Shown here piece after piece: positions 20,626 to 29,189 of a DNA stretch of 64,000 nucleotides. The notes below the pieces were generated by a model. That model searched no databases. It was not told the origin of the DNA and saw nothing but the letters and a program-made list of their open reading frames with translations. The stretch's first letter is position 1. Each line of letters opens with the position of its first letter. Source of the DNA: Metabacillus bambusae (GTDB taxonomy: Bacteria > Bacillota > Bacilli > Bacillales > Bacillaceae); the NCBI RefSeq assembly GCF_017497975.1, contig NZ_JAGDEL010000002.1:310001-374000 (forward strand), written 5' to 3'. The translations under genes and the position numbers were made by a program.

Positions 20626-21411
20626 TTATGCTTCTTGCCCAACAGTTTCGTCTTCAATACCTAATTCTTGTTTAATCCAGTCATAACCCTCTGCTTCTAA
20701 GCGTTGTGCTAGCTCAGGTCCACCTGATTTCACAACACGGCCTTGCATCATTACATGCACTTTATCTGGTGTAATGTAATTTAATAAACGTTGATAATGA
20801 GTAATCATTAAGCAACCAAAATCTTCGTTGCGCATTTTATTAATACCTTTTGCTACAACTTTTAAAGCATCGATATCAAGACCAGAATCTATCTCATCAA
20901 GAATCGCAATTTTTGGCTCGATCATCATTAATTGAAGGATTTCATTACGTTTTTTCTCTCCACCAGAGAAACCTTCATTTAGGTAACGTTGTGCCATATC
21001 TGGATCCATTTCTAATTCTTCCATATTAGCATCCATTTTACGGATAAACTTCATTAAAGAAATTTCTTCGCCCTCTTCACGGCGTGCATTGATTGATGAA
21101 CGTAAGAAGTCTGCGTTCGTAACACCACTTATTTCACTTGGATATTGCATTGCTAAGAATAGACCAGCACGGGCACGCTCATCAACTTCCATTTCTAATA
21201 CATCTTCACCATCTAAAGTAATACTTCCACTAGTTACTTCATATTTCGGGTGACCCATAATTGCTGATGATAAAGTTGATTTACCTGTTCCGTTAGGTCC
21301 CATGATCGCATGGAACTCTCCGCCTTTTATTTCGAGATTTACACCTTTTAGAATTTCTTTACCATCAATTTCTACGTGTAAATCCTTAATGATTAATGTA
21401 GAACCTGCCAT
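20626..21411 (-). CDS. sufC: SufC, ABC-type ATPase of the SUF system
   Basis: A 261-residue soluble ABC ATPase that powers conformational change of SufB-SufD. Walker A is GPNGTGKST near residues 38-46, the signature FSGGEKKR near 148-155 and Walker B IAILDEIDSGLDIDAL. The D-loop and H-loop (MITHYQRL) are intact. First gene of the operon. The ribosome binding site TATGGAGG and a probable promoter at 21467-21495 precede it. Confidence 0.97.
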   Translation of the reverse strand: MAGSTLIIKDLHVEIDGKEILKGVNLEIKGGEFHAIMGPNGTGKSTLSSAIMGHPKYEVTSGSITLDGEDVLEMEVDERARAGLFLAMQYPSEISGVTNADFLRSSINARREEGEEISLMKFIRKMDANMEELEMDPDMAQRYLNEGFSGGEKKRNEILQLMMIEPKIAILDEIDSGLDIDALKVVAKGINKMRNEDFGCLMITHYQRLLNYITPDKVHVMMQGRVVKSGGPELAQRLEAEGYDWIKQELGIEDETVGQEA

Positions 21412-21466
21412 AACTATACCTCCATAATATATAAAGTTTACTTATTCTCAATTTATTCTCATTCTT

Positions 21467-21495
21467 ATCTTATAACAAATCAAAAGTGAATACAA
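21467..21495 (-). promoter_or_regulatory. Probable sigma-A promoter of the suf operon
   Basis: On the minus strand TTGTAT (21490-21495), a 17-bp spacer and TAAGAT (21467-21472). It lies about 55 bp before the sufC start. Between promoter and gene are two direct copies of TGAGAATAA, which could be a regulator site, but no known operator fits well. Confidence 0.4.
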
Positions 21496-21698
21496 CCTTT
21501 AAGGAACAGACTCAAATTTTGTCTAGGATTGTATAATTAGCTGTATTAATTCAAAATGTATGTAGAGTGAGAAATGAGCCTTTTTCTACTATATAACACA
21601 TTGATCTGCGAATCTACCTTCATACTTAGATTAGTTTTTACTTCCTTTTAAAAAAACATTCTATAATAAAGACAAACTTACCTAAGTTAATATATGTA

Positions 21699-21725
21699 AA
21701 AGGACCAGTCTGCGACTGGTCCTTT
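21699..21725 (-). terminator. Terminator after the 59-residue reading frame
   Basis: Perfect 12-bp stem AAAGGACCAGTC (21699-21710) with its complement at 21714-21725 and a three-base loop. It lies 28 bp beyond the stop of the small minus-strand gene. The rest of 21412-21698, apart from the suf promoter, shows nothing I recognise. Confidence 0.7.
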
Positions 21726-21753
21726 CCATATTCTCTATTTAACATTAAAATGC

Positions 21754-21933
21754 TTATTTTTTCATTCTTCTTTCTATTTCCGCATGAATCAACTGACTCT
21801 TGCGATAATCCTCTTCACGACTTAATTCTACATCCATTCTTTTTTCAAGCTTTTGTGAGTACTCAGCATACCCAATGCCATGGGAATTATGCATTGCCTT
21901 TTCCATTTCAGTTGTGTAGTTGAGTTCTAGCAT
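21754..21933 (-). CDS. Small hypothetical protein, 59 residues
   Basis: Unrecognised. The minus-strand frame begins MLELNYTTEMEKAMHNSH and continues with a charged, probably helical segment containing QKLEKRMDVELSREEDYRKS and ending ERRMKK. The composition is plausible for a soluble coiled-coil-like peptide, and a strong terminator follows at 21699-21725. Against it, no clear Shine-Dalgarno sequence precedes the ATG at 21933. It lies between sufC and yurZ. Confidence 0.5.
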   Translation of the reverse strand: MLELNYTTEMEKAMHNSHGIGYAEYSQKLEKRMDVELSREEDYRKSQLIHAEIERRMKK

Positions 21934-22195
21934 TTCTTGACTCGAGTGGATAATGAATCAATCCTTTCAACTTTTAATTTACATAAAAAGTTTATCAAGA
22001 ATATTCAAACAACTCAAAGTGCGTCAGATTATGTGACAATCTTTTGAGAGCGATTATGATTCATTTTGTAAAAATTAAACCGTGTTTTTATACATTTCCT
22101 CAAACATCCTCTGGAATACTCGCACTTAAGATTATTTTGCTTCAATTAAAATAGAAATAATCCCTACTAATTAGTCCTAGGTTCTATAACAGATT

Positions 22196-22567
22196 TTATT
22201 GTTTTAATTGATTTAGTTCCGTTATACACTCTTGTACAAGTGTTACAGCTTGACTCATAGCTGCACCACCGCCAAATGCAGCTGTTACACCAATTGCCTC
22301 TAAGATTTCTTCTTCACTCGCTCCTTGATCTAGGCAGCCCTTAGTATGGTAGACCATGCAATATTCATCTTGAGATTGAATACTAATTCCTAAAGCAATT
22401 AAATGCTTTTGCTTTTGTGATAATTTCCCTTCCTTAAAACAAGCCTCAGTAAATGCATTGTAATGATGTGCAATCTCTGGCATTTTTTGTGTGAATGTTC
22501 CTATACCACTTTTGAATTCGAGTAAAGCAGCTTCAGTTGAATTTCTCGGTTCATGAATATGTTCCAT
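22196..22567 (-). CDS. yurZ: YurZ, carboxymuconolactone decarboxylase/AhpD-like protein
   Basis: A 123-residue all-helical protein of the carboxymuconolactone decarboxylase family (alkylhydroperoxidase-like fold). The helix [20 protein letters not shown] and the following segment [18 protein letters not shown] carry the family core. The AhpD redox motif would be CxxC; here the cysteines are spaced CMVYHTKGC, so peroxidase chemistry of the AhpD type is uncertain. Its genomic place next to suf is as in B. subtilis. Role unknown. Confidence 0.85.
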   Translation of the reverse strand: MEHIHEPRNSTEAALLEFKSGIGTFTQKMPEIAHHYNAFTEACFKEGKLSQKQKHLIALGISIQSQDEYCMVYHTKGCLDQGASEEEILEAIGVTAAFGGGAAMSQAVTLVQECITELNQLKQ

Positions 22568-22653
22568 TTCCTACAACTCCATTCAGCATTTTTTCACGGT
22601 TAGTATGCTTTAAATAAAAAAATGTATGCTAAAAATGAGATGGAGATTGGTAC

Positions 22654-22830
22654 TGAACAAAAGCTCAGGGCGTCTTGATCAGCCTAAGGCAAATAAGATG
22701 ATTTAGAATAGAAGGCGTTCTTTGCCTTCAATTCTAAATCATCTTATGACCTCGAGGAGCTAAGCGCTGGAGCTCGATGCCTAGCGTTTAGCCACAGTAC
22801 TAGATAGTTTTATAATTTCCTAGACAAGAA
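22654..22830. repeat. Intergenic repeat family A, copy 2
   Basis: About 177 bp, the sister of 362-535. The central inverted repeat here is longer: AAGATGATTTAGAATAGAA and TTCAATTCTAAATCATCTT flank GGCGTTCTTTGCC. This copy keeps AGCGCTGGAGCT where copy 1 has a short deletion. It sits just downstream of metQ in the 307-bp gap before yurZ. Confidence 0.8.
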
Positions 22831-22835
22831 CAAAT

Positions 22836-22871
22836 AGAGGCCAACAATTTCCCATTGTCAGCCTCTTTTTC
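22836..22871 (-). terminator. Terminator of the metNIQ operon
   Basis: Stem AGAGGC...ACAA with TTGT...GCCTCT, one mismatch, around a seven-base loop, located just after the metQ stop codon. The T-tract on the minus side is interrupted (CTATTTGTT). Confidence 0.55.
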
Positions 22872-22874
22872 TAA

Positions 22875-23720
22875 TTATTCACTTTTTGCAGCAGAAATAA
22901 CAGAACCTTTGTATTTTGTTTCGATAAATTCTTGGATCTCTTCTGATTGTAATACTTCTACTAATGCTTTAATTTCTTCTCTGTCTTCGTCACCCTCGCG
23001 AACAACAATTAGGTTTACATAAGGATTGTTCTCCGGTGATTCTAGAGCAATTGCATCTTCAGCTGGGTTTAAATCAGCATCTAGTGCATAGTTACCGTTA
23101 ATTAGAATAGCATCTGCTTCATCATTTTCATAAGCCTTTGTAAGCATTGCTGCCTCAATATCAGCTTCAAACACTAAATTTTTAGGATTCTCTGCAATAT
23201 CTTCAATCGTTGCTGCTGTTTTTTCAACGCCCTCTTTAATCGTAATTAAACCTTTCTCTTCTAACAAAGAAAGCATACGACCGTGATCAGCAACAGAGTT
23301 ACTCATAATAATTTTTGCACCATCTGGTAGATCTTCTAATGACTTATGGCGTTTTGAATAAACACCAATCGGCTCGATATGGACTCCACCAGCACTCACA
23401 AACTTATAATTATTATCAGCAATTTGAGACTCTAAGTAAGGCTCATGTTGGAAGTAGTTTGCATCTAACTCTTCTTCAGCTAATGTCTTATTTGGTAAAA
23501 CATAATCTGTAAATTCTACTATATCTAACTCAATCCCTTTTTCTTCCAATAAAGGTTTTGCTTCTTCTAATATCTCAACATGTGGTACAGGTGATGCACC
23601 TACTTTTAATGTTTTTGCCTCTCCTTCAGAACCTTCAGTTCCTTCCTGTGACGCCCCTCCACAAGCAACAAGTGCTGTTGTGAAAATCGTAAATATAATT
23701 ATTAATAAAGCTTTTTTCAT
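22875..23720 (-). CDS. metQ: MetQ, methionine-binding lipoprotein
   Basis: A 281-residue NlpA-family lipoprotein. Signal peptide with lipobox TALVACGG, acylated cysteine near residue 20, then a Gly/Glu-rich linker. The mature domain begins LKVGASPVPHVEILE and contains DYVLPNKTLAEEELDANYFQ, the family's ligand-binding block, and later LINGNYAL. It captures L- or D-methionine outside the membrane and delivers it to MetI. Third gene of metN-metI-metQ, transcribed from the SAM-riboswitch leader. Confidence 0.96.
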   Translation of the reverse strand: MKKALLIIIFTIFTTALVACGGASQEGTEGSEGEAKTLKVGASPVPHVEILEEAKPLLEEKGIELDIVEFTDYVLPNKTLAEEELDANYFQHEPYLESQIADNNYKFVSAGGVHIEPIGVYSKRHKSLEDLPDGAKIIMSNSVADHGRMLSLLEEKGLITIKEGVEKTAATIEDIAENPKNLVFEADIEAAMLTKAYENDEADAILINGNYALDADLNPAEDAIALESPENNPYVNLIVVREGDEDREEIKALVEVLQSEEIQEFIETKYKGSVISAAKSE

Positions 23721-23731
23721 TTTTCTTCCTC

Positions 23732-24406
23732 CTATCGTTTGTCAATCGACTTAGTTATGATATCTCCAATAATTTGGATGATAAACACGAAAATTAATAT
23801 GATAACCGTTGCAATTAATGTAACTTGATTATTCCCACGGTTAAAGCCTTCCATAAATGCTAGATTCCCTAATCCACCAGCACCAATTGCACCTGCCATT
23901 GCTGTATACCCTATTAACGCAATAGCGGTAACTGTTATACCAGAAACTAACGCTGGCATTGCTTCGGGTAAAAGAACCTTCCAAATAATTGTGCTCGTTT
24001 TAGCACCCATTGATTTCGCGGCTTCAATTACACCTTTATCAATTTCCCTTAAGGCAATCTCGACCATACGCCCATAAAAAGGGGCTGCCCCGATTATTAA
24101 CGCTGGTAATGCGGCATTAGCACCTAGTATTGTTCCAACAAGTACTTTTGTAAAAGGTAATAATAAAATAATTAAAATAATAAATGGTATTGATCTGAAT
24201 ACATTAACAATTCCTGCAACTAGACTATTAACATACTTACTTTCCCATATGTTTCCCTTTGCCGTTAAAAATAACAACAAACCTAGAATAATTCCTAAAA
24301 TAAATGTCGCCACAACCGATAAGCTCGTCATATAGATTGTTTCCTTTGTGGCTTCCAAGACCTTTTCCCAATCCACTTCAGGTAGAAGTTGTTCAAGCAT
24401 TGGCAA
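23732..24406 (-). CDS. metI: MetI (MetP), methionine ABC transporter permease
   Basis: A 224-residue permease with five helices. The cytoplasmic EAA loop, EAAKSMGAKTSTIIWKVLLP, docks to MetN. The N-terminal segment TIYMTSLSVVATFILGIILG and the glycine-rich YTAMAGAIGAGGLGNLA are typical. Its start overlaps the end of metN by 14 bases, so the two are translationally coupled. Confidence 0.96.
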   Translation of the reverse strand: MPMLEQLLPEVDWEKVLEATKETIYMTSLSVVATFILGIILGLLLFLTAKGNIWESKYVNSLVAGIVNVFRSIPFIILIILLLPFTKVLVGTILGANAALPALIIGAAPFYGRMVEIALREIDKGVIEAAKSMGAKTSTIIWKVLLPEAMPALVSGITVTAIALIGYTAMAGAIGAGGLGNLAFMEGFNRGNNQVTLIATVIILIFVFIIQIIGDIITKSIDKR

Positions 24407-25418
24407 TCACCTCCACCTCAATGTGTTGATTATAAATAAATTCTAATGCTCTATTTAGTTCTTGTTCATCACCATCTAAATGAATAAACAGACTTCCATA
24501 TGAACCACTTTGTGTTTGTGAAATCTTCCCTTGTAAAATATTTACGTCGATTGCAAACTTTCTAATTAGATTTGTTATCAATGGTTGTTCTGCTGATTCA
24601 CCAACAAAGGTTAATTGAATAACCTTACCCTTTGGATAATTCTCTAAAAGATTTGCCACTACTTCATTCGTTTCCTCAGGTTCTGTAACTTGTTTCACAA
24701 AGCGCTTTGTAATCGGTTGGTTAGGATGCTTGAAAACGTCAAGTACATTCCCTTCTTCAACAACTTGGCCATTTTCCATCACTGCTACACGATGACATAT
24801 TTTTCTAATAACATGCATCTCATGAGTAATTAGCACAATGGTAAGTCCAAGTCGTTTATTAATATCTACGAGCAGATCTAATATAGAATCAGTTGTTTGG
24901 GGATCTAAAGCTGACGTAGCTTCATCACATAATAATACTTTAGGGTTATTAGCTAATGCTCTCGCAATTCCAACACGTTGCTTTTGCCCACCACTTAATT
25001 GTGAGGGATAAGCATCTTCACGACCTTCAAGTCCTACAAGCTTGATTAGTTCATCCACTCGTTTTAATCTCTTTGCTCTTTTCACACCTGCAATTTCTAG
25101 TGGAAAAGCAATATTTTCTCTCACTGTTCTTGACCATAAAAGGTTGAAATGCTGAAAAATCATACTTATTTCTAAGCGTGCTTTTCGTAATTTCACTCCA
25201 CCAATCGAATCTATTTGACTACCGGCAACACTAATATTACCACTTGTTGGTTTTTCCAATCCATTTAACAATCGGATTAGTGAACTTTTACCTGCCCCAC
25301 TATATCCAATAATTCCGAAAATTTCGCCCTTTTCAATTTTCAGATTCACATTATTAACAGCAGTTACATTACCTGATTTTGTTTGATAAACTTTATTAAC
25401 ATTCTCTAATGTAATCAA
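24393..25418 (-). CDS. metN: MetN, methionine ABC transporter ATPase
   Basis: A 341-residue ATP-binding subunit. Walker A GYSGAGKSS near residues 38-46, signature LSGGQKQR, Walker B VLLCDEATSALDP, switch histidine in LITHEMHV. The C-terminal NIL domain (about residues 265-341) binds methionine and gives transinhibition. First gene of the operon. The leader carries the SAM riboswitch. Confidence 0.97.
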   Translation of the reverse strand: MITLENVNKVYQTKSGNVTAVNNVNLKIEKGEIFGIIGYSGAGKSSLIRLLNGLEKPTSGNISVAGSQIDSIGGVKLRKARLEISMIFQHFNLLWSRTVRENIAFPLEIAGVKRAKRLKRVDELIKLVGLEGREDAYPSQLSGGQKQRVGIARALANNPKVLLCDEATSALDPQTTDSILDLLVDINKRLGLTIVLITHEMHVIRKICHRVAVMENGQVVEEGNVLDVFKHPNQPITKRFVKQVTEPEETNEVVANLLENYPKGKVIQLTFVGESAEQPLITNLIRKFAIDVNILQGKISQTQSGSYGSLFIHLDGDEQELNRALEFIYNQHIEVEVIANA

Positions 25419-25510
25419 GTTGTCACCTTCTTTCAGTTCGAATACCTCACTTCAATCTTTCACTTTTATGAAAAATCCATGTTGCAATATAGTATTTTGA
25501 TAAAGAAAAA

Positions 25511-25661
25511 ACCCTTCTGCAATGAGCAGAAAGGCACAAAAATGTCCTTTCTCTCATCTCTCAAAGCTTAATAGCTTTGTGTGAATTGGCACCACTTCAA
25601 CAAATGTTGATGGTTGCCGGGCTTCATAGGGCACTTCCCTCCACCTCTCTTGATAAGAGAA
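25511..25661 (-). promoter_or_regulatory. SAM-I riboswitch (S-box) upstream of metNIQ
   Basis: The minus strand reads TTCTCTTATCAAGAGAGGTG, GAGGGA, AGTGCCC, GATGAAGCCCGGCAACC-like (here TATGAAGCCCGGCAACC), then GGTGCCAATTC and AGAGATGAGAGA. These are the S-box invariant blocks in order. The aptamer spans about 25550-25661; a terminator stem CCTTTCTGC/GCAGAAGG with a run of six T follows at 25506-25533. High SAM should terminate transcription before metN. Confidence 0.96.
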
Positions 25662-25715
25662 CTACGTATATAATTAAAGTTTAAATTAATTTAAGTGAGC
25701 TTAAGTACGTTTGTG

Positions 25716-25745
25716 ATTGTATCATGCTCATTAAAATCATGTCAA
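25716..25745 (-). promoter_or_regulatory. Sigma-A promoter of metNIQ
   Basis: On the minus strand, TTGACA (25740-25745), an 18-bp spacer and TACAAT (25716-25721) preceded by TGA. It lies about 55 bp upstream of the S-box 5' strand. Confidence 0.65.
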
Positions 25746-25860
25746 ACAAATTCTCTTTTTTCTAATAATTGCATTTTATTTTAGTGATAAACTATTATAA
25801 GATAACTCCAACTATAAAAGGGGATGACTTTGTATGAATAGTCATCCCCTTTATTCTTTA

Positions 25861-26077
25861 GACTGTTTTCGCAAACTTTGTTGCTATTTACCAAGAATTG
25901 CGGTGTGGTGATTTCTTTTCCAGTTGCTCGCTTTCCGCGAGGCGAACGATGAGCATCCTCGGCGTAAACGCCTGCGGGGTCTTACCTGTCCCGCTACTCC
26001 CGCAGGAGTCTCGCAATACGTTCCAATCTACCTCAACAGTTTTCGTTTTAAAAGCAACAATCTCTTAGAAAAGAGCC
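25861..26077. repeat. MITE-like repeat B, copy 1
   Basis: 217 bp with ends GACTGTTTTC and GAAAAGAGCC, an imperfect inverted repeat that extends inward as TTTGTTGC / GCAACAA. The core has GCTCGCTTTCCGCGAGG, the palindrome-like GGCGTAAACGCC and GCAGGAGTCTCGCAA. Same family as 30294-30523, 62631-62851 and the deletion derivative at 16037. It ends about 20 bp from the metY stop codon. No coding potential. Confidence 0.82.
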
Positions 26078-26095
26078 ATTCTTTAACACTAAATA

Positions 26096-27409
26096 TTATA
26101 TATGGACACTTTCGGTTCCCTTAACGCCAGTTGCTTTGTAAATAGCTTGATCAAGATCATCGATGATATCTTGAATATGCTCTATTCCAACCGATAAGCG
26201 AATTAAGTCCTCCGTTACACCCGATCTTTTTAAGTCCTCTGTACTTAACTGTTGATGTGTTGTACTAGCAGGATGGATGATTAAACTTTTGGCATCCCCT
26301 ACGTTCGCAACGTGTGACCACAGTTCTACATTATTAATAACAGTAGCTCCTGCCTCTCGTCCACCTTTTATTCCGAAAACGATAACGGACCCAGCACCAT
26401 TAGGTAAATATTTTGCTGCTAAATCTTTTGCAGGATGATCCGAAAGTTCAGGATATAGAACCCATTCAACAGAAGGGTGCTGCTCTAAATACTTAACCAT
26501 CTTTCTAGCATTAGCAACATGCTCCTTCATTCGAACATGAAGAGTTTCTAATCCTAGTGTGAATTGGAATGCATTATATGGGCTAATTGCGGGACCTAAG
26601 TCTCTTAGTAATTGAACTCTAGCTTTAATAATGAATGCCTGCTCGCCTAATGCTTCTGCATATACTAGGTCATGATAACTCGGATCAGGTGTCGTAAAAC
26701 CAGGGAATTTAGGGTTATTCCAATCAAACTTCCCACCATCAACGATTACTCCTCCTAGAGTTGTCCCATTTCCTAATAACCATTTTGTTGCTGAGTGGAT
26801 AACGATATCTGCACCATGTTCAATCGGCCGGCAAAGATAAGGTGTAGCAAATGTATTATCTACAATTAACGGAATCCCAGCTTCATGCGCTATATTCGCG
26901 ACAGCTTCAATATCAAGTACATCTAAACTTGGATTTCCAATGGTTTCAGCAAATATAGCTTTTGTTTTAGGTGAAATAGCAGAACGGAAGTTTTCAGGAT
27001 TTTTCGGATCAACAAACATTGTGTCTATTCCATATTTAGGTAATGTATTTGCAAAAAGATTGTAAGTTCCTCCGTATAATGTTGAAGCAGATACAATTTC
27101 ATCACCTGCTCCAGCAATATTTAAAATCGAAAGTGTTATCGCTGCCATTCCACTAGATACTGCTAAGCTACCTATGCCACCTTCAAGCTGTGCAATTCTT
27201 TCTTCAAAAACAGTTGAAGTTGGATTATGAATTCGGGTATATATGTATCCTGGTTCTTTTAAACCGAAGAGGTTCGCTGCGTGTTCTGTATTCTCAAATA
27301 AGTAAGCATTTGATTGATAAATAGGTACAGACCTGGCACCTGTCATTGAATCTTTCTTTAAACCTCCGTGAATTGTGACCGTTTCAGGCCGATAATTTTT
27401 CTCTTGCAT
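26096..27409 (-). CDS. metY: O-acetylhomoserine sulfhydrylase-type enzyme MetY
   Basis: A 437-residue PLP enzyme of the Cys/Met metabolism family. The size and the opening YRPETVTIHGGLKKD followed by SVPIYQSNAYLFENTEHAA mark the O-acetylhomoserine (thiol)-lyase branch rather than cystathionine synthases. The PLP lysine is in HSATKWLLGNGTTLGG near residue 212. It makes homocysteine from O-acetylhomoserine and sulfide. It has no S-box in its 140-bp leader although it neighbours the S-box metNIQ operon. No metX lies alongside. Confidence 0.92.
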   Translation of the reverse strand: MQEKNYRPETVTIHGGLKKDSMTGARSVPIYQSNAYLFENTEHAANLFGLKEPGYIYTRIHNPTSTVFEERIAQLEGGIGSLAVSSGMAAITLSILNIAGAGDEIVSASTLYGGTYNLFANTLPKYGIDTMFVDPKNPENFRSAISPKTKAIFAETIGNPSLDVLDIEAVANIAHEAGIPLIVDNTFATPYLCRPIEHGADIVIHSATKWLLGNGTTLGGVIVDGGKFDWNNPKFPGFTTPDPSYHDLVYAEALGEQAFIIKARVQLLRDLGPAISPYNAFQFTLGLETLHVRMKEHVANARKMVKYLEQHPSVEWVLYPELSDHPAKDLAAKYLPNGAGSVIVFGIKGGREAGATVINNVELWSHVANVGDAKSLIIHPASTTHQQLSTEDLKRSGVTEDLIRLSVGIEHIQDIIDDLDQAIYKATGVKGTESVHI

Positions 27410-27551
27410 CTTATTTCCTCCTCTTATAAGATGTTTTTAACAAAATATACTTCACCGTTGGTTTTGAATTCTAAGATGCGAAATTTCTATATCTATTAGA
27501 CTACCTATTTAGTAAACGATTTCAAACTTCAGTTTCAAGGATTTCCCCTTA

Positions 27552-27869
27552 TCAACTTAACTTTATGATTGCCTCGAATTTTAAAAAATCACGATAAGAG
27601 CCTTTAATCGTAATTTTCCCAAAAGCAATTAATTGTTTTAAGCTTACAGTGTTTAACAATACTTGTTCGAGGTCATCACCTTCTCCTTCCAAGACAAAGT
27701 CAATCTTCGAAGGATGGGTATGTAATGTTTTTGCGCCTTTTGATGAAAGTTCAATAAAATGACTAGTCTCTTGTTGAGGTTTTATTTCTACTATTAGAGT
27801 TTGATTCAAGAGTATTGGAGTTAAAAACCGAGCTTTATTAAAATTAGAAATAAACGTTGTCATATACAT
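27552..27869 (-). CDS. yusD: SCP2-like YusD family protein
   Basis: A 105-residue protein. The start is the ATG reading MYMTTFISN, seven bases after GGAGG; an in-frame ATG 14 codons upstream has no such site. The sequence has an alternating pattern with HFIELSSKGAKTLHTHPS, then LIAFGKITIKGSYRDFLKFE, which resembles the SCP2 sterol-carrier fold. The place before yusE fits B. subtilis yusD. Function unknown; the assignment rests mostly on position. Confidence 0.6.
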   Translation of the reverse strand: MYMTTFISNFNKARFLTPILLNQTLIVEIKPQQETSHFIELSSKGAKTLHTHPSKIDFVLEGEGDDLEQVLLNTVSLKQLIAFGKITIKGSYRDFLKFEAIIKLS

Positions 27870-28080
27870 AAAAAAACCTCCGATATCAATCAAGCTATAT
27901 AATAACTTCATTGAATCACGGAAGAATCCTTTATAAATAAGTCGACAGTTTCTGCTTATTTATTCATTATTTGTGGGATTATTAATATTTCCCAAGAAAT
28001 ATGTCATATTCGCGAGACTTATCGAATCTTTAGGACAGTTTTATACTATCTATCTTATTTGTTTTATTAAGAATCTTAAG

Positions 28081-28404
28081 TCAGGCATTCTGCCCATTTA
28101 GGTTGGAATATTGCTTTATTTTTTCAAGTAAGTATCCAACTGATTGAAACGCATAAATCTTCTCCTTTTCTTGGCCATTTTCATAAATAAGCAAGCAAGG
28201 CACACTTTCAATTCCAAGCTCTTTAGCCTCGTTAGGAAAGTAATTTAAGTTAACCGAATAGATGCGAACAGCCGGTACTAACTCATCTACGACAGATAAC
28301 ATTCGTTTAGCTACTTGACATGTTCCACACATCGGAGTGTATAAATACAAAACCATTAGACCTTCTCTTTGTATAGTAAGCTGTTTCTCTTCCCATTCAA
28401 TCAT
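28081..28404 (-). CDS. yusE: Thioredoxin-like protein YusE
   Basis: A 107-residue thioredoxin-fold protein with the redox motif CGTC (residues 26-29, in TPMCGTCQVAKRML) and the cis-proline region ESVPCLLIYENGQ. It has no signal peptide and should act in the cytosol as a thiol-disulfide exchanger; partners are unknown. It is 22 bp after yusF and probably co-transcribed with it. Confidence 0.9.
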   Translation of the reverse strand: MIEWEEKQLTIQREGLMVLYLYTPMCGTCQVAKRMLSVVDELVPAVRIYSVNLNYFPNEAKELGIESVPCLLIYENGQEKEKIYAFQSVGYLLEKIKQYSNLNGQNA

Positions 28405-28426
28405 ATTTAAATAATGTTACACCTTT

Positions 28427-28774
28427 CTATAGAAATCTCGCATCCACATCAATATTAGCACTTAGTAAAACAGAAGCAACATGATGATCTGGTGCAGTCG
28501 CTACTTCTCGATATGATCTGTCGATATAGATATGCGACGCCTCTGGAAATTCCCTTTTGAATTGTTTACGAAGTCGATCCCCTGCATCATCAGAGTCCAC
28601 TAAAATATAAACATCTTTTAAAAATAATTCATCAATTAATTCATCAAGCTTTGTTACACTTATCGTACCATTTGTGCAGATAATTTCGATTGATTCATTT
28701 AACACATTTAGTACTTTCTTTTTATCTGATTTCCCTTCGACAATTAACACTTTTTCAACCTCAACTAACGACAT
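28427..28774 (-). CDS. yusF: Toprim-domain protein YusF
   Basis: A 115-residue stand-alone Toprim domain. The catalytic glutamate is in VLIVEGKSDKKKV near residue 11, and the metal-binding aspartates in VDSDDAG near 61-67. Small Toprim proteins resemble the M5 ribonuclease and primase core and may cut or bind RNA. Start chosen at ATG 28774 (MSLVEVEK), which follows AGGTGA; two upstream in-frame starts overlap that site. Confidence 0.88.
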   Translation of the reverse strand: MSLVEVEKVLIVEGKSDKKKVLNVLNESIEIICTNGTISVTKLDELIDELFLKDVYILVDSDDAGDRLRKQFKREFPEASHIYIDRSYREVATAPDHHVASVLLSANIDVDARFL

Positions 28775-28924
28775 AAACATCACCTGTTTTTATAGTAAAA
28801 GTCTTTTCTATAAACTATTCGATTTGTCGAGGTTGTTTCCTTTTTATTAATGTTTTTTCTTAAGTTTTATTTAAACAGCTAATACTACCTTTGAAAAAAC
28901 TAGAAAGAAACGACCACATTTAAA

Positions 28925-28954
28925 AAAAGAGCAGTGGAACTTTCCACTGCTTTT
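28925..28954 (-). terminator. Terminator of yusG
   Basis: Perfect 8-bp stem GCAGTGGA (28931-28938) with TCCACTGC (28943-28950). The minus strand then reads TCTTTTTTT. It overlaps the last base or two of yusG. Confidence 0.8.
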
Positions 28955-29189
28955 AGCACCAGCCATTTTCGTCATCACAGTCAACATATTTTTGGTCTGA
29001 TCCAGTTAGACCATCTGCAAATTGATAAAACCGACTATTATTAAATTCATATCCTGATTTTAATTCATAATTATTTTCTGATACCATCTGACCAATCTTT
29101 TCTTTTTCAAGATAAAGATTTAATTGCCCATCAGTAAATTTCCCTACAACTCGATCTGTAATATCCAAACGTTGCTTTTCAAAAGACAT
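28953..29189 (-). CDS. yusG: YusG family protein (DUF2553)
   Basis: A 78-residue soluble protein of the DUF2553 family, with the typical pattern KIGQMVSENNYELKSGYEF, FYQFADG and an acidic ending containing DCDDENGWC. Function unknown. Start is the ATG at 29189 behind AAAGGAGGG. A 13-bp hairpin covers this start (see separate entry). It follows gcvH as in B. subtilis. Confidence 0.88.
   Translation of the reverse strand: MSFEKQRLDITDRVVGKFTDGQLNLYLEKEKIGQMVSENNYELKSGYEFNNSRFYQFADGLTGSDQKYVDCDDENGWC

Noticed and set aside
25924-26124. Reading frame across repeat B copy 1
   Set aside because: It arises from the GC-rich repeat core, as do similar frames at 30325-30540 and 7238-7420; the frames are not conserved among copies.
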